64,000 bases of DNA from NCBI GenBank assembly GCA_026770025.1, contig JAMXDE010000008.1:1178001-1242000 (forward strand), written 5' to 3'. Of the stretch, positions 29,801 to 44,800 are shown in pieces; position 1 is the first letter of the stretch, and every line of letters starts with the position of its first letter. The notes under the pieces are model-generated. The model did not search any database. It was not told where the DNA came from and saw only the letters and a list, made by a program, of their open reading frames with translations. The translations under genes were made by a program, and so were the position numbers. Source of the stretch: Craspedostauros australis (lineage: Eukaryota; Bacillariophyta; Bacillariophyceae; Mastogloiales; Achnanthaceae).

Positions 29801-32800
29801 AAACCCGAATGCCCAAACTGGTGCAATGAAAGGGAAAAAAGCAGAAATAGAGCAGACGCACGAGTATGCTCTTGCAGATCAACGCGCTGTCTGTCCGCTT
29901 GATCAGACTGCAGCCATCACATTCGTATCCATATCGTTATACATGTGATATGTAACTTACCAAAACTTCAGGGCTCTCGTGGGTCCATCATTGACGATGA
30001 GGCCAAGGATACGAATCGACGCCAGTCTTTCACGGATCTTCTCTGGCACGAGATGCGCGAGCTTGGATGGATTCAATCGCACCGTTTGGCCAACATCCGT
30101 CAACCCAATCACCTTCACCGATTCAATTCCCAGACGTGTCGCCAGCGGCGCAAGGGCCACTCTCAGCCTGAGCAGTTCGGCCATGGTTGCCGCCTTCCTG
30201 TGCACATACTTGCCTTGTCTGTACGGAATGTCCAAGGCATATGCAACGCTCTGTCCCGCTTCGACGCAGTCACCGTTGGCTGTTTTGGATCTCGAAGGCG
30301 ACGAAGGTGCGAATGGTGAAGAGCGGAGATCCATCAGGTCCGATGTCGGGTTTGCTAGAACGCCGTCCTGGGCAATCCAGATGGGGAAAGGGCACGAGTT
30401 TTCAATGCGGAAGAGGGCGCCGTTGCCGAATGCATCTTCCTCGCGGAAGGAGAAATTGATTCCGAATCCACCTGTTCCAGGTCTGATCTCAACCAACGCC
30501 CGGAACGACCGGTTCAACTTTGGCGACGTGGGGTCTTCCAGATCATTCGAGGGTGCCGGTCTGGTTCTGATCGGTGCCATTCCGAGGTTGCAAATGTCGA
30601 AGCCTCCGCTCCATTGATAGACCACGGCCTGGCTGTTGGTGACTGCTGGTCGCAAACTGACCAATCCGGGCAGCCGGTAATCCGCCCAGTAGAACGCTTC
30701 CGCTTCACCTGGCTGGAGAAGCAGGAGAGAGGAGTCCGGGGCCCCCGTTTGCTTCACTTCGATAAAATATCGCTTGGAATCGTTGCGCACTATGAATCTG
30801 GGCGAGACCTTCATCAACCTGGAAAAATCACCCCATTCCCCTTCAGCGTCAGAAACAGTGTAGCACAGTTCGCACATCGTGGGATCAAGAGGGGCGCAGC
30901 CAAAATCAGCGCCATGGTTGAGCTTTGCTTTGCTTTCCTCAGGTGTGGGTGGGAAAGCCATCGGGCGCTCACCAAACTTCGAGGTCAGGGCAGACCACCT
31001 TGTCTTGAAAACGCGCAGAACGCCATGGCATGTCCCGGAGACGGGAATGACGACGGGAGCGCACCACTTGCCATCCCCCACCTTTGCTGACATCTTGAAA
31101 CCGAACGAGTGTTTCCCTTTCGACTCTTTCTTGGATTTGTGATTCTTCGCTGAGATTGCGAATGGATTCTTCTGATGTTGCTCCTGCTGTTGTATCATGG
31201 CATGGTAGTTTGATGGATGATGGAATACCTGAAGGCCTTGGAGCAGATTGGAATGTGCCTGCGACTTTGCGATCTTGCTACGATACCATCGTCTTCTCCT
31301 GAAAGAGTGGGACGGATCGAAGTTGCGGTCCGGGTGGAATGTTCCAAATCCAGCCAGCAGTCCCCGACAGCTCTCCCAGCCACTCGTTGAAGGTGACGCG
31401 TTCCCAGCGCAATCAATTGTCTGCCGAAATACCACGGAGCAAAGGCGGAAATAGGCGACAGGAAGGGAAGGGTCATCACGTAGCATGGTAGTACAGAGCA
31501 CGACCACGCTTGGATTGGACAATAAGCCACGCAAACCAAAACCAAAAACAAGCAACCCAGCCAGCAGAGAGTCAAAAAGTGAGACACAGAGGGATGCACG
31601 TCAAGGGTGCGGTAGGTATGGTACATGTGTAATCAAACTCCGCCAATGCATCATCAGGCCAGTCAGCTATCGCCAGCTCGATTCAACTCGCTCCCAATAC
31701 GACTCGGGATGCACTTACCCATTTGTCTTCCGACCATTCCCAATGGATGTGATCCTCAACTTCGGTTGCATCATGACGAGCGCTCCGAAAGTCCTCAGAT
31801 GCCCACCACTTTCGCTTCGTCATGGAGTCCTCGACCTCAGCATATTCGAAGATTTCTTCGACGAACGTCTCCCCAACCTGATTTGGGAGGCTTCGAATGT
31901 CACCAGTGTCGGCTTTGTTCTTCGAGTCCTTGCCACCAAGACCGATGCCTCTGTCGCCAAATTCCAGAACGCTGGACAATTCCATCAGCGCTGACTCGGC
32001 CGTGAATCTCGCCACCGACTGATCCGTATTTCTCATGTAGGCCTCGATCTCGTTCGATTGTCCTATCATTTGATGCACTGGACAGCCGAAGTCCAGCGGA
32101 AGTTTCGTCAGATTCCGGATCCAGAAAGCTGCATAGACGTTGACTTCGATGCCGTAAAATGAATTCAAACTTGAATCTTCATGTTTGCCTGGGAAAGACA
32201 TCATCTTGGGAGTCATCTTCAGACCAATCGTTTGCGGTCCGAAAGCCGTGTCGGGGATTTGAATATCGAGGAGGCTCGTGTATGCTTCGCGCTGCGCCAA
32301 TGGCATCGAAGCGCTTGGACTTGAGTTGCTGTGCCTCTTCTTGTGCTTGCGAGCATCAACCTCAAGTGCGATCGGCGCCCATTCAGTCCAACGTTTGCTG
32401 CTCGCGGACTTGAATCGAGCAATGATGAGGTCTTCCTCGCAATTACATTCGAAGACGTTGGAGTAATGGCCACTCTGCAATCTGGTCTCGCCGAGCTCCT
32501 GGTCTCCCTGGCTCACCTTGATGGGGAGAGACCGTTTTGATTGCGACGGCGTTGATGGCAAACATGTCAGGCTCGAACGTGAAGACTTGATTGCCTTCAC
32601 CTGAAATGTGATTTCTGCTGGGAGCATGTTCCTCACGGTGAGGCCCGCATCGATATCTACGGCAAGCATATCGTACCCACCATTCAGCGGTATGGACTTC
32701 AGCTGTGCTCGTCGTCTCTCCTTTGATTGATGGGCAAGCGACTGGACCTTGCTCAGGCTCGCACCACAGCAAGACAGCCAGGCGGCCTTGCGATCAAGGT

Positions 32801-35800
32801 TGCCCTCAGAGTTGCAACGCATGAACTTCCTCCCGCTGAACGAGCGCCCCCATCGCCACACAAGAGCTTTCGGATGATGTGAGGATTCCACATCACGATC
32901 CAGTTTAAAGTCGAGGATGTGATGCTCTCCCCATGCGTACTGCTTGCCGCCGACTGGCCTAGCGAAGACACGGATGGGTTGGAATTTCAGCGTGAGCCAC
33001 AGCGGCAAAAAATATGGCTTGTCAAATGATGCCACGCCAATTTGACGGATCGACGTCGTGTCATCTTCGTCAACTGTCGCCATAATCGTACCTGCGCCCA
33101 CCATCCCCTCCTCAGAGGACTCTACCTCGACAACACCCACGGCGATGGATGTATCTAAACAGCTTGAGGATACTCTCACGGCGCTGCTGAGCGTAAGGAC
33201 CCTGCGGTTGTCCTCAATCTCCACGCTCCAAACCAACGGAATATCGAAGGCGGTGGGCGCCCCTGGAGTTTCCGCCTGGGAAAGCTGAGGCATCGCTTTC
33301 GTGACGTGCAGATATTTCATGAAGTTGCCCACCTTGTGCACTTTGAGATTTTGGATTGGGCTCATTTGGATGCCTGGGAGAGCCTGGATGGCAACCGTGA
33401 GGCTTGGGAAGTGACCATCGTAGCTACGCACCTTGCCGGAGGCGAAATGTTTGGATAGGTCGGTTCTATCTCGCTCTGTACCGCCTCGGGCAATCGTGGA
33501 TATTGGCACAATGTCCAAGTCGAATCGTGCTTCATCTTGGTCTGCGACAATCGTCAACACATTCTTGTCATGGTCCATGAGGCCAGAATACTCCCCTATC
33601 GGTGCCCAGCTTCGACGCTTGGAAGGCGGAACGTCTCTAGCACCCTTGTGCACAAACGCAATCGATACACCTGTCTTGTTGCGAAAGACGAAAGGCTTGG
33701 CTGACTCTGATTTTCGGCTTGTGGCAGCGCCTCTCTTGGTGGCAAAAGAAAGGGCAGCTTGAGCCGCTGCCTGCTGAGTCGCTGCTTGTTCTGATGCCAC
33801 TGTCTTCGTTGGAGAACCAAGACGAATACTGCCATCGATGATGGAGATTTCTCCGTTGACTGGCCCATCCTGTGCCATGCGGTCGAGCGTTTCGTCACGA
33901 TCGGCCGTAGACGAACGCCATTCCTGCCATTGCTCTAGACCTTTCGATAACACCTCTGCTGAGGCATCTGATAAGTTCAACGTGACCATTCCTCCGTCGG
34001 ATGCTGCCATCGCTTCGTCTGTCGATCGCTGACCTTCCGCAAAAGACGAATCGGAAAGTTCAACCGCAAGTTGCATGGGTCGAAGCGTGACCAGGTTCCC
34101 CTGTTGGCGTTCCACCTGAACACAGAATCGAGACGATTCTAGCAGCGGTTCCCAAACCGCGATCCTCGGGTGGAAGTAGTCCAACGAGCAGACGGCGCCG
34201 AATCGAACGACGAACACTTGATCTGTCTTGATTTCATCAATGAGCTCACGAAGGGCGACGTCCTGACCGAACTCATCGATTAAGATCCCATCCTGCGGTG
34301 CGGCGAAGAGTGCTGGCGAAGCGGCGTCGATGCCTTGTGCCTCCACCCCAAGCCCGCGCTGAAGGCGAAGCTCAATGTTGCGGAGCGACCCACGAAAGAG
34401 CGGCATGTCTCTGCCTCTCAAGTCATCGATCAATGAAAGCGTGACATCCACCGCCGTGAAATCCACGGCATCGATGTTGCCCCAGAATACTGAGTCAGCC
34501 TCAAGCAGTCCAATTTCATACCTCGCACCCTGCGGCGGTTCATTTGATCCATGCAGGGATGATGCGTGATTGCCGTTCACGAAGTCTTGTAACATTGACA
34601 TTGCCTTCTCGTGCCCCATGTCAACCACGGGTTTGCCGTTGATGGAGACTACGATGGCACCAGGTCGTGGTATACGCGTGTTTGCGGGCATTCCAGCTCG
34701 CTTGGCTCGTTGTGGTTGAGATGTCGTCATCTTCGGTGTTTCGTCCAGAGCAGATGATGATGCGAACTGTTCATCGATGCCCAACACGACGGGGAAATCA
34801 CCCACGGCGCTCCTCTCAAGTTCCAGTCCGTGGCTTGCGCCAGAACGGAGAGAGATTGTGTAGGAAACGATTAGTCTGTCGATGTCGATGGTACTCAGTG
34901 CGCTGATGTTCCGGCTCCCGATTCGAGCGCTTTGACGTGGTGCTCGACGACCCACGCTCAACGAAATTCTCGGTGGGTTGGTTCCGGATCGTTGTTCTGT
35001 TGAGATGAATGTCACCAGTGTTGGTCTCTTGACGGTTGCCACATGCTGCACGACACGCTCCAACGACCAACCATCGACGTCGGTATCGTCGATCTTCATG
35101 ACGACGTCTCCGATACTCACCGATTCGAAGATACTAGCATCTTGGATGCTATCGACTATCACATGGTCATCCACGCTTTTCAACCCAAGGCCAAGTCGGG
35201 TCTGTTCAAACAGAATGGTGTACGATGGCCTCGGTGCTAGAGCCTTGACCTCCTTCGCTTGTCTGCGCGAATCGCTGGACCAGCGCTTCATCACAGCTTC
35301 TATGAGCCCAAGGTCTTCAAAGCTGAGCATCGTCGAAACCGGTTCAACTGCCACAGACAACGTCCGTTGTGTTGGAAAAAGCGCCTGGGACACCTGACAG
35401 AACTCGATGCCTGCAGTCACGGGTTGGATCAAGGCAACTCCCAGAGATCCAGCGGATGGGAGGCGCGATTCTATCTGGGAATGGAAGGATTCTGCCGCAG
35501 ATTCTGGCACTTCGCCGATCAGATCGAGGTGTGTCTGTCGGAACCGCAATGCTTCGGACACGTCAGGGTTAATGTAGCTCTCCAAAGCCTGAAGTTGCGC
35601 ATCCAAAGCAGACACCCTTTGCACAGTGTCACTGACATCACCATCATCGTTTCTTTCGTCCTGGGCCCTTCGAACGATTTTTGTCGCTTGCACAATTGCC
35701 AGCCTGCGTTGTTGGTGGAGGGGAAGCGGATCAGTGTTCACGAGTACGAAATATTATGAGTGGCGAAGTGCTGCGTGTTGACACATCACTCAAAGTACTC

Positions 35801-38800
35801 GCACAAGCAAACCGTGAAACGAACACAAAGGCAAAGGCAACAGCGGAGGCAAAAGCAGAGACAGACGCATATGCGATGCAACGTCACAGCAGGATGCTGT
35901 GGTAGAATCAACACTCAGACTTCTTGTGATCTCAGAACAAGCATTTCGCAACGTACCCTTTGAGAACGAGCGCACGGGAATTCAGGTTGCTCTCGTCAGC
36001 GAGGAAGAAGACTTGTGGGTAGTGAGCGATGAATTTCATATGCAGCCCGAAGCAGGAAGTCTTCTGTTGGCTCTTCTGGATCGCCAGGGCCTCGACGTTC
36101 GCGTCATCCACTGACCCCGACGTCGCCAGCGTTTGATTGGGAGCGTCGAATTCGTTGTGCCAGGAACACGAGAGAAAGTCGAGCGTTTCTTCCAAAGGCC
36201 TGATAAGTGCATTGAGCGTGAGGTGATAAATCCCAACACGCACTGTGTACATGCTGGACCCAGCAGGAAGCTTGAAAGCTCCCGCGCTGTCATCATTCAG
36301 ATGGTCAGTCGCATCCATCGTCCGTTTCTCAAGGGATACGACCAGTTGTGGGCTCCTCTCATCTGCCTCGTTGCCATCGATCTTCATGTTGCCGTCTCTC
36401 TCATCAGCCACCTTCGGCGCGTACCCCTCCGCAATGACGGCGAAGGGACAGTGGACTCGCGAGGCATGCCCATCCGCAGGCGGTCGCTCCTGATAACTTG
36501 ATTGCAGTCTTTGGTAGTACTGGTCTCTCAATAGCCGCCCTGAGTCTCCCAGATCGAAAAGCCCAATTTGAGACAACGAGAGCTTGAAAATCAGATTGCC
36601 ATTCGAATAGACTTGAGCAACAGCCTCGACATGTTTCACTGACATCATTATCACGTCGTAGTCGAACGCTGCGGCCGTTCCAGCATCGAGAGGCAATCCA
36701 GCGACTGGATCGTTGCGATGCAACCGGAGGGAGACACCTTCCAGGGTGAATGCTACATCGACATTGATCGAAGGTTCGGGCGATGTGACATCCGCGCCAC
36801 CATTGCCGCCATCCGAGCGCGGTTGGCTCTTCGCAGCTTGCCTCTTCGATCCTCGTCCATATCGAACAAATCGGGCATTGGCTGCGTATGTCACGGTGGA
36901 TCCCGTCCGAGCAATGGCATCCGTGCCCTCGTCAGGTAGACTTGAGGTTTGGTTGCGATCTCCATCTTCGTATTCGTTCAGCCAGTACTGCTTTTCCACG
37001 TTGTCCCAGCTGTCTGTGTCCACAGTATGTGCGATGTTGTCACGGAGCGTCGCCTTGAGAAGACAGTACTCAACATACTTCATGTTGCATTCAATCATGG
37101 ACAGGCCACAATTGATGTGCATTGTGCCGCTCGAAGAAATTGGTCTCCGCAACATCAGCTTCAGGTTATGCGGCATGATGAATGGGAGATGGAACGAATC
37201 ATCGTTGTCCACACTGTGATAAGTCCCCGCCGACTGTCCTTCAATTCTCAGCGAGAGCACACGCCACCATTCAATCTTGCCAGGATGGGAGTTGCCTGTT
37301 CCGGCACCATCCTCAACATTGACATCATCATCAGCAGCAACATTCACACCATCGCTGGGCAAAGCTTCGAACCAACTAGTGAGGCCAACATCTCCTGTGT
37401 GCCCCGCCAATGAAAGAAAGGGTGACACAAAGGCAAGGAATACAGATGTGCGTTAGTGCAGATTTGGACGAGTTCGAGACATCGCAGCAAGAACACGCCA
37501 CTCCAGTTTAGCCACAAGCGTGCCGGAGGCGAGCAACAAAGCGGGATCAGTCATCGTCCAGTGCGTATGCAGGACGTGCAATGGGAAACGGACTGCAAAC
37601 TTACCAAGCTTCAATGATAATCCACGCTCAGTGTCATGCTTTTGGGGCACCAGAACGTGGGGCGAATCGACGTTGATCTCCAGAAAGCTCCTTGTCACGA
37701 TGCGATCGCTGATGAAGCCCTTCGCTGCTTTCGAGGTGGCGCCCATTCCTTTTCCCGGAAGGCCGTTCGAGAGGTAGTCCAGGATCTCTGCTGTCCTCTC
37801 GCGCAAGAACACAAGCTTGAGCGCGGCGACGGACACGCAGAGGTAATCATCGATGTCTGGGCCATCACGAAGTCGATCGTTGATCCATGGAGGCAAAGCA
37901 TTCGCGGCTTGCATGCCCTCATTTCCCTTCTTGCTCTTGGTGTAGCTGACCTTCAGGAAGGCAGGGCTACTGGCTGCTACGCCATCGTCTCTGACAACAG
38001 ACAGAGCCATCCTATTCGCATCTGGCATCGTCATGCCCGGCCTCGACTTTTCGGGTTCCCAAGCGTACAGATCACCCAGATGACCATGGACCGACAGCAC
38101 CGACTCTGAGGACAGCAGTTCGGCTCTGTAGTCGGACAGATTGATTTCCAAGAGCCTGCGCAGCTGATGTTCCTTGTTCAGGCAGACCTTCAATCTTTGA
38201 AGCTCGATGACGGCATGGATCGTTTCGTGGACTTCGTCGTGGACCTCGGTGGTCGGGATTTTCGATGTGTCATTCGATGGCGTCTGCGCATGCTGCGATG
38301 AATTGCGATCTGTGCTTGGCTGCGTCTGGATTTTATCGAGACTCGTTGACGTGGCCTTCTTCAGACGTCCGAGGAAGCGTTGTACCGCGATCACTGTTGA
38401 TGGATTCCATTGGATCACCATTTCATGAAGCTTGGCGTTGTAGCTGGTCGACTTCCCGCGAATGATGTCTTGAGTGACATCGATGGATCCATGAGGGGAT
38501 GAGGGGCTGCTGCTGACACCATCGCGAGGCAATCGTCCTGAACTCTTGTCGCCATTTTTTTGTAGATGAATGGTGCATCGTTTCAAGAAGCTGTCCGAAT
38601 GTCCAAATTCATCCTCCTCGTTCCTTTCCAACCGAAAATCATCCCATTCCAGCAGGCCGGTACGAGCCGGGCGATGGCCGCTATTGCCGCCATCGATTGG
38701 ATGGCCGCCAGTCATAATCGCCTGTCGGAAGATGGAATCCGGTGGTTGTAAGCAATCAATCAACTCCAAGCTTTCCAACCGCAGTCTTGTGGACGAAGAG

Positions 38801-41800
38801 GAATGAACGCCGCTTGAATCCGTGTCATCCTCCACATGGATATCACCTTCGTCTGTGCCCAATGTCGCACCATCGACTGACGCACGGGTTGGTGCGGCTG
38901 CGATGTTGATTCTGTCCTCCCTGCGATGCGCAATCGCACCGAAACGCAGCGTCAAGAGCTCCTGGTTTCTGGCGAAATGCCTCTTGCTGTCATCGACGAG
39001 GCAAACAGTGATGCCACTGCATTCGATCTCACTGATGGAAAATGCAGCTTGTGGTGAAGGTGATGTTGCGTCGTGGCTCTTGGTGGCATCCGAAGATGTT
39101 TGCGCTTCGTCTTCGTGCTGATTATCCGCGACGGCTGGTTTGCTGGCTGAGACCATCCTGTAGTCCTGAATTGCTGTGCATGCAACGTCTGCCGCGATGA
39201 GGAGGTCAGTGTACGATGCTTGCACCTTGACCACGTCTGTGCTGATTTTGAAGCTGTGGTGCGAGCATGTGCGTTCACGGGTCAGATCACATCGCTGCGT
39301 GTACATGGCAACATTGAGCGGGTGAATCAAAGAATGTTTTGCGCCTTCCGAATGCGATGAACGTCGCGACGATGAGTACGTGTATATCTCCAATCCACTC
39401 ATGAACATCGAACGCTTGATTTGGTTGGCCCTCATGTCGTTCGAGTGCAAAAATTCCATATTCTGTATACCAAGCGCGATGTAGTCCGAGTTGGGGGATG
39501 CTTCTTGGACGCCAACGATGATGCTGGGTTCTTTCAGGAGCAGTCTGAATTGGAACAGAGCTTGCCGTTGAAGTGATGCTTGGCTGAACTTCGTGGCGTC
39601 GTAATCGGGCGATCCCGCGATGGATTGCAACCAATTCGTGATCCTCTGTGCTCTTGGTCCACCTGCTTCAACTTTGTCCTGATTGGACGGAGTGGGCATG
39701 CTTCCGATGCGATACCATCGATCGCCAACCTGAATGGAGCATTTCACTTCCTCGGGCGTCATCACAGTCGGGTCAGGACGAGATTGGAAGAAGCCCATGA
39801 AGCGAATCCACGCAGGAACGATCATGTAAATCGTGCCACCGTCAATGTCCACTGTCTTGATGCTGTCGAACGTGGGCTTGAACATAGATGTGTACATGAA
39901 GTCGCGGTTCGGTGCCCGATCGTGCTGTACATCTTTCGGCTGGGGATTCCTTTTCGCTTCCTTCTTTGTTGAAAGCAACGTGAAGACCTCGCCCGCAGTG
40001 TCATCGCGCGTTTTTGTCTTTGGTACCCGGATTTCGATGTCACACTCGACGCGTTGGCGAGAGATCCTATCCTTCGGTTTCAGCATCCGCCAGAGCAAGT
40101 TGGAGCACTCGGCGACGGCCAGAATGCTGCGATTGTCATCTTCCTCGTCAAGCATCACGAACCTGAGCTCGCCAATTTCAGTGCGCACCGAGTACGTTGT
40201 CGGGACCACATCTTTCTTGTCGTATGGGAAATGCACTGCGATGGTGTCATTGTACCGTGACAGCACGGATGGCATGAATGACTGCAGCACGCTCCATTCA
40301 TGTTGGTGCCTTGAAGCCTCGCCGATGTTGTACGTGAGGATGTGCTGGAGCAAGGCATAATCAACGCGCCGAAGCTCGATTGTTAATGCCTGCAGTGTGC
40401 AATTCACCTTCCACTTCGGCGTGATGAGAAATGCGTATGGCCCGACAGGCCAGTTGACTTTGATGCCGAGCGTGACTGGACGTTGACTCAAGTCTCTGCC
40501 GCACCAGCTCGAGAGCTTCAAGTCCTCCATCTGACACGATAGGTTGTTGTACCATTGCATCCGCTTCCCCGGAAGGTTGGGCTGGGATGGGTTCTTCTCC
40601 AGATCGATGTCACCCATGTAGAAGTTGTGGAACGCTATGCGGCTCATCTCCAACCGGATGAAGTGCGGGGATCGGTAGGTAATCGGCAAGAGGATGACGG
40701 GGGTCTCGATTTCGACATTGAATCTTGTGAAGCCGAAGTCTTCTGCTCCAGAGCCAGGCATAGCTTTGCTTGCGTCGAGGGAATAGATCTTCTCCATGTC
40801 CAATGAATTCATCTTCGGTGGAAGACCTCCCCACACTTCGTTGCCAATCACTGCCGCGAAGAAATAGTCAACGATCTCCGACCACAACTGCTCCAGCAAC
40901 ACGAACCGCATCGGGCTGAATTTCGCGTCTATGTGGAAGTTGCACCCGGCAACCTCGCCCTTTTCCCGATCGATGAACACCCCTCTGGACATGTCGTTGG
41001 CATACTCGGAGGCATCGTCCACGAATGTCTTCTTCGATCTGGGGTTGATCATGATCTCCATGTGAAGCAAGGAGGTCTTCGGATCGTCGCTTCTTCCGGT
41101 GAAGTTCTCAGTTTGCAGGCCAAGAATCTCACTGTACAGAGTTTGGTTCGTGCTCGCATCTGGGTCCAAAAAGACGAGATTGCCCAGCCTCATCCGAGTC
41201 AATGAACCCCCTTCGGGTCGGCTGCAGTAGTCGATCGAGGTTGCGTCCATTTGGGCCACGAAGACGGCTCGATGTCTGGCGTCCTTGTTGAAGGAAACGC
41301 GGAGTTTTGCCAACGTGAAGGAGAAATCCAGTGACTTTTTTGGCTGCTCGGAATCGGTGTCTGGTGTGTCCACGATCTGAGTGCTCGGCTGTCGTTGCAG
41401 CGTCGTCGATTCGCTTGGGACTAGGCCATTGTTCTGCAACAGGGTTGGGAGAGACTTGGACGGGGCTGGTGTTGACAGCATGCCAATATTGCTCATGAGG
41501 AAAGCGGGTCTCTGATGCTGTGTTTGGTTCCGAATGAGCGATTCGTCGCCATCCATGGCTGCAATAGTGAAATCATAATCATCAATGTCGGTCATCTCGT
41601 ACACTCCACCAACCTTCTCATCAGCATCGAAGAATTCATCTTCCACGGCATCGAAGAATGCATCATCCGAGCTCTTGTATGATTTGCTGTCATCTGTGAC
41701 GAGCGGTGCTTCGGCGAGTTGCGACTCTTGCGGAACGCGAATTGCCGTCTGAATTGCCACCAGCGTCTCAGGATTCCATTCTATGAAGAGTTCATGGAAT

Positions 41801-44800
41801 TGCAGCGATAGCTTGTTGGGGGTCACGGGCTGCGTTGGTGCGTCGAAAGATTCGCTTTCAAACTTCACCTTCACCAGATCCTTCGTCGCTGACACCGATC
41901 GGTTCAACGACTCTTCCAATCGCGTGTGCAGACGAGCCAGATCGATGCCGTCAAGGCTTTTGAGGACGTGACCCGGCAGAACGGATGATAGGAGGAGTGA
42001 GAAGTTCCCACCAGCTCGCTGGTATAGATCGTAAATGACGATCGAATTGAGCTTGGCTTCGAAGACCGAACTCGACGATTTCTTGTGCACTTCTTGTCTG
42101 ACTTCGCCTTTAATTCCTTGGACGGATGCTACCAAGATGGGCACCGGTGTGAACTCTGTGACGATACCAGTGGATGGTTCCGCATCGTTGGTCAATCGCA
42201 AGGTGATCAGAGGCGCTGCGAATTGAAACACCACCAGACGTTGCAGCGAATTGCGCACCAGGCTTGTGCTTCGGTTCATGTCTTTGTTGCTGTCATTGTT
42301 GATGATAGTAGCAGCTTCGCTGTTGCTGTTGCTGCCGGTATCAGTTTCGGTCGACAGTGTGGCAACATCCGCGGGCCCTGTTGTCTGGTAGCTCTCCATT
42401 CGCTGAAGTGAGGTCGTCGTCCCGCTCCCGCTCGTTGTTCTACCAAGCGGAGTCGTTGGCACTTTTGGGATTTTCAGGTCTCGCTTTCGTTTGTCCCAAT
42501 CATTCTGCAGCCTGTGCACCATGCGAAGAGCAGATGATGTCACATTGAATGCCAAACTCGGTAAGGTGGCCTTGACGAGGATGTGCGATGGCTTGTCAGG
42601 ATCAATCTCGAAATCTGGCGCAATCCGGGTGAGGACGTCGAACTCCAGAGAAAATGGCTCGACGAGGTTGACCTTCTCCGTGCTGCGCGAAGAGCATTGG
42701 ACCTGAACATCCGTGAGAAGGAGCCTCCAGTGATCGTCGTACTCGGACCTGTCAGCAGCACCAACGTCGACATTGGAGAATCGCATCCGACCCAGGTCGA
42801 GCGATACGACAGCTGATTCGGATCTGTTGAGACTTTCTGGGATGATGATGACGGGCGCGCCGACATCGATATTGACCTTGATTGTCTTTTTGTTGTTGGC
42901 CAATGTCTGCAGGAGCCTTTGCCTTTGTCTCCGTTGCCAAGCCGCGATGACCGAGGCCATGCGCTGGTAGTCAGTGCTCAGCTCCTGCGTCTTGACCGTA
43001 TCCAGCACTCTGCTCAGCGCCTCGACCGGTAGAGTTGCATAAACCAGCTGGATCGGTTTCAGACGCATCGAAAATGTGGTGTTCGATCCTCGCTGTGACG
43101 AGTCGATGGATTCATGCCAATCCAGATCATTCCAAATGAGCCGGCGGCTAATGTCCACGGAGATGCTCCACTGGTGAGGTTCCCCGTCAATCTCGACTGT
43201 TGAGTTGTCGGCAGGACTTTCGGACTCCGTCGATGTGGCTCTGTTGCTGATCAAATACGGGTACGTTCCGTCTGGCGCATTCACATCGTGGCGAGTCACG
43301 GTGGAGGTGACCATGTCTCGGACGGACAAGGAAGCGATCCACAGCTGTGCATCCCACGAGCCATCTTCAAAGATGACGAGGCGTTGGGATGATCCACAAG
43401 ATAACGCAACGACTGGAAAGAGATGGTCGCCGATGCTGCCATCATGTCGAATAGTCGGAACGCAATCGTTGACGCAGATGGAGAAGTCTGAAGCCATCAA
43501 CGATGCCCTCCATGTGATCGATGGGGCCCTTTCAAGATCGAGGTGTTGGATGTTGATTTCCGATATTCGTTTTTCGTTCTGTTGCTGGCTGCTGTCGTTC
43601 ACCAATTCACGTTCCAGGATGGTCAACATTTCTCTCATCATCCGCATGCGATGTGCCAGTGATGTGTTGGCCTGTGCTTCTGAGGCGCTGATGTCGTCCT
43701 TGTGAGACTTATGCGTTGAGGCCGTGGAGTTGATGATGTTCTGTGAGATGTACTCGCCGTAATTCTCTGTGCACTTTTCGATTATCTCGGCCTTCAAATC
43801 TTCGTATACCTTCATCCGGAATGCCTTGATCTCCTGTGTGGTGAGACTGTCCTCGATCGTTATCAGATGGGAATGCATGTCTTGCAGCGAGGTTTCGTCC
43901 GCCTGGTTGCAGGATAGGATCTGCCTGTACAGTGCGACGTATTGACGGCGCTTACGCAGGGCTTCCACGACGCCTGCCCAGCCGTGTCTTCGACGATTGG
44001 ACATCTCTTCGATGTCGAGATTCTGGCCATCCCAGGCCACTCGGTGCAGCACTAGCGTTGCCCTGAATGCGAACAGCCACCAAGCTCTGGCATCTTCCTT
44101 GACCGTTTTCGACGGTCTCATTCGGGCGAGCTTCTTCAGCGATGCTGGCGAGAGCAGGCCCTTCGTTTGATGCGACCAAATGGCGAATGATTTTCTCAAG
44201 TACGCCATATCCTCCAAGGTGTTTCTCGATATCGCGATGGTGCAATTTGGGAACTTCACCGAGAGTTTGGACGCCGGCGCGGGTTCCAGTTCTTGCGGTC
44301 GGTCAGTGCTCGTATGGGCGGCAAAACTTTCATCAGCGTCACTTTGTTCGCGGATGTTGCCTTTGTCGTCATCGTTCCCTGGGCTCGCACCCAGCTTTGT
44401 GACATCCTCGCTGGTTTGTGCGTTGGCTTTGTCAGTGTTTGGTGTGACGATGTCCAGCTCCACCGAGGGAGACATGGGGCTAAGCAGGTAGGTGTGTTCG
44501 ATCATGTAGTAATTCTCATCCAAGAACTCAGGCGCTTTCTCCTGTTGCAACACCTGGAATGCGGCTGCGCAATACGAACGCGATTCCGGTATGATGTCAC
44601 CTTTTTCGTCGTTGATGTGGATCTTGCTGGAGATCAGATGGCAGTCGCTGTCCCAGTACACCGCCAGGGTCTCCGCTGAAGCAGTTCTGCATTTCCTTTC
44701 ATGCGAAATGCCATTTGCCGACGCTGCGGCGTTCGTGGGCTGTGTGATACAATCTTGATTTCCTGCTGTGCTTTCGTCCTCTGATTGTTTCGTGTGATTC

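Noticed and set aside
37395-37496. Short VPS13 intron 1 with donor GTGTTC (or GTCCAA at 37469)
   Set aside because: GTAAGT at 37604-37599 gives the correct phase and a product (LSLKLGDVGLTSWFE) that fits the VPS13 pattern better.
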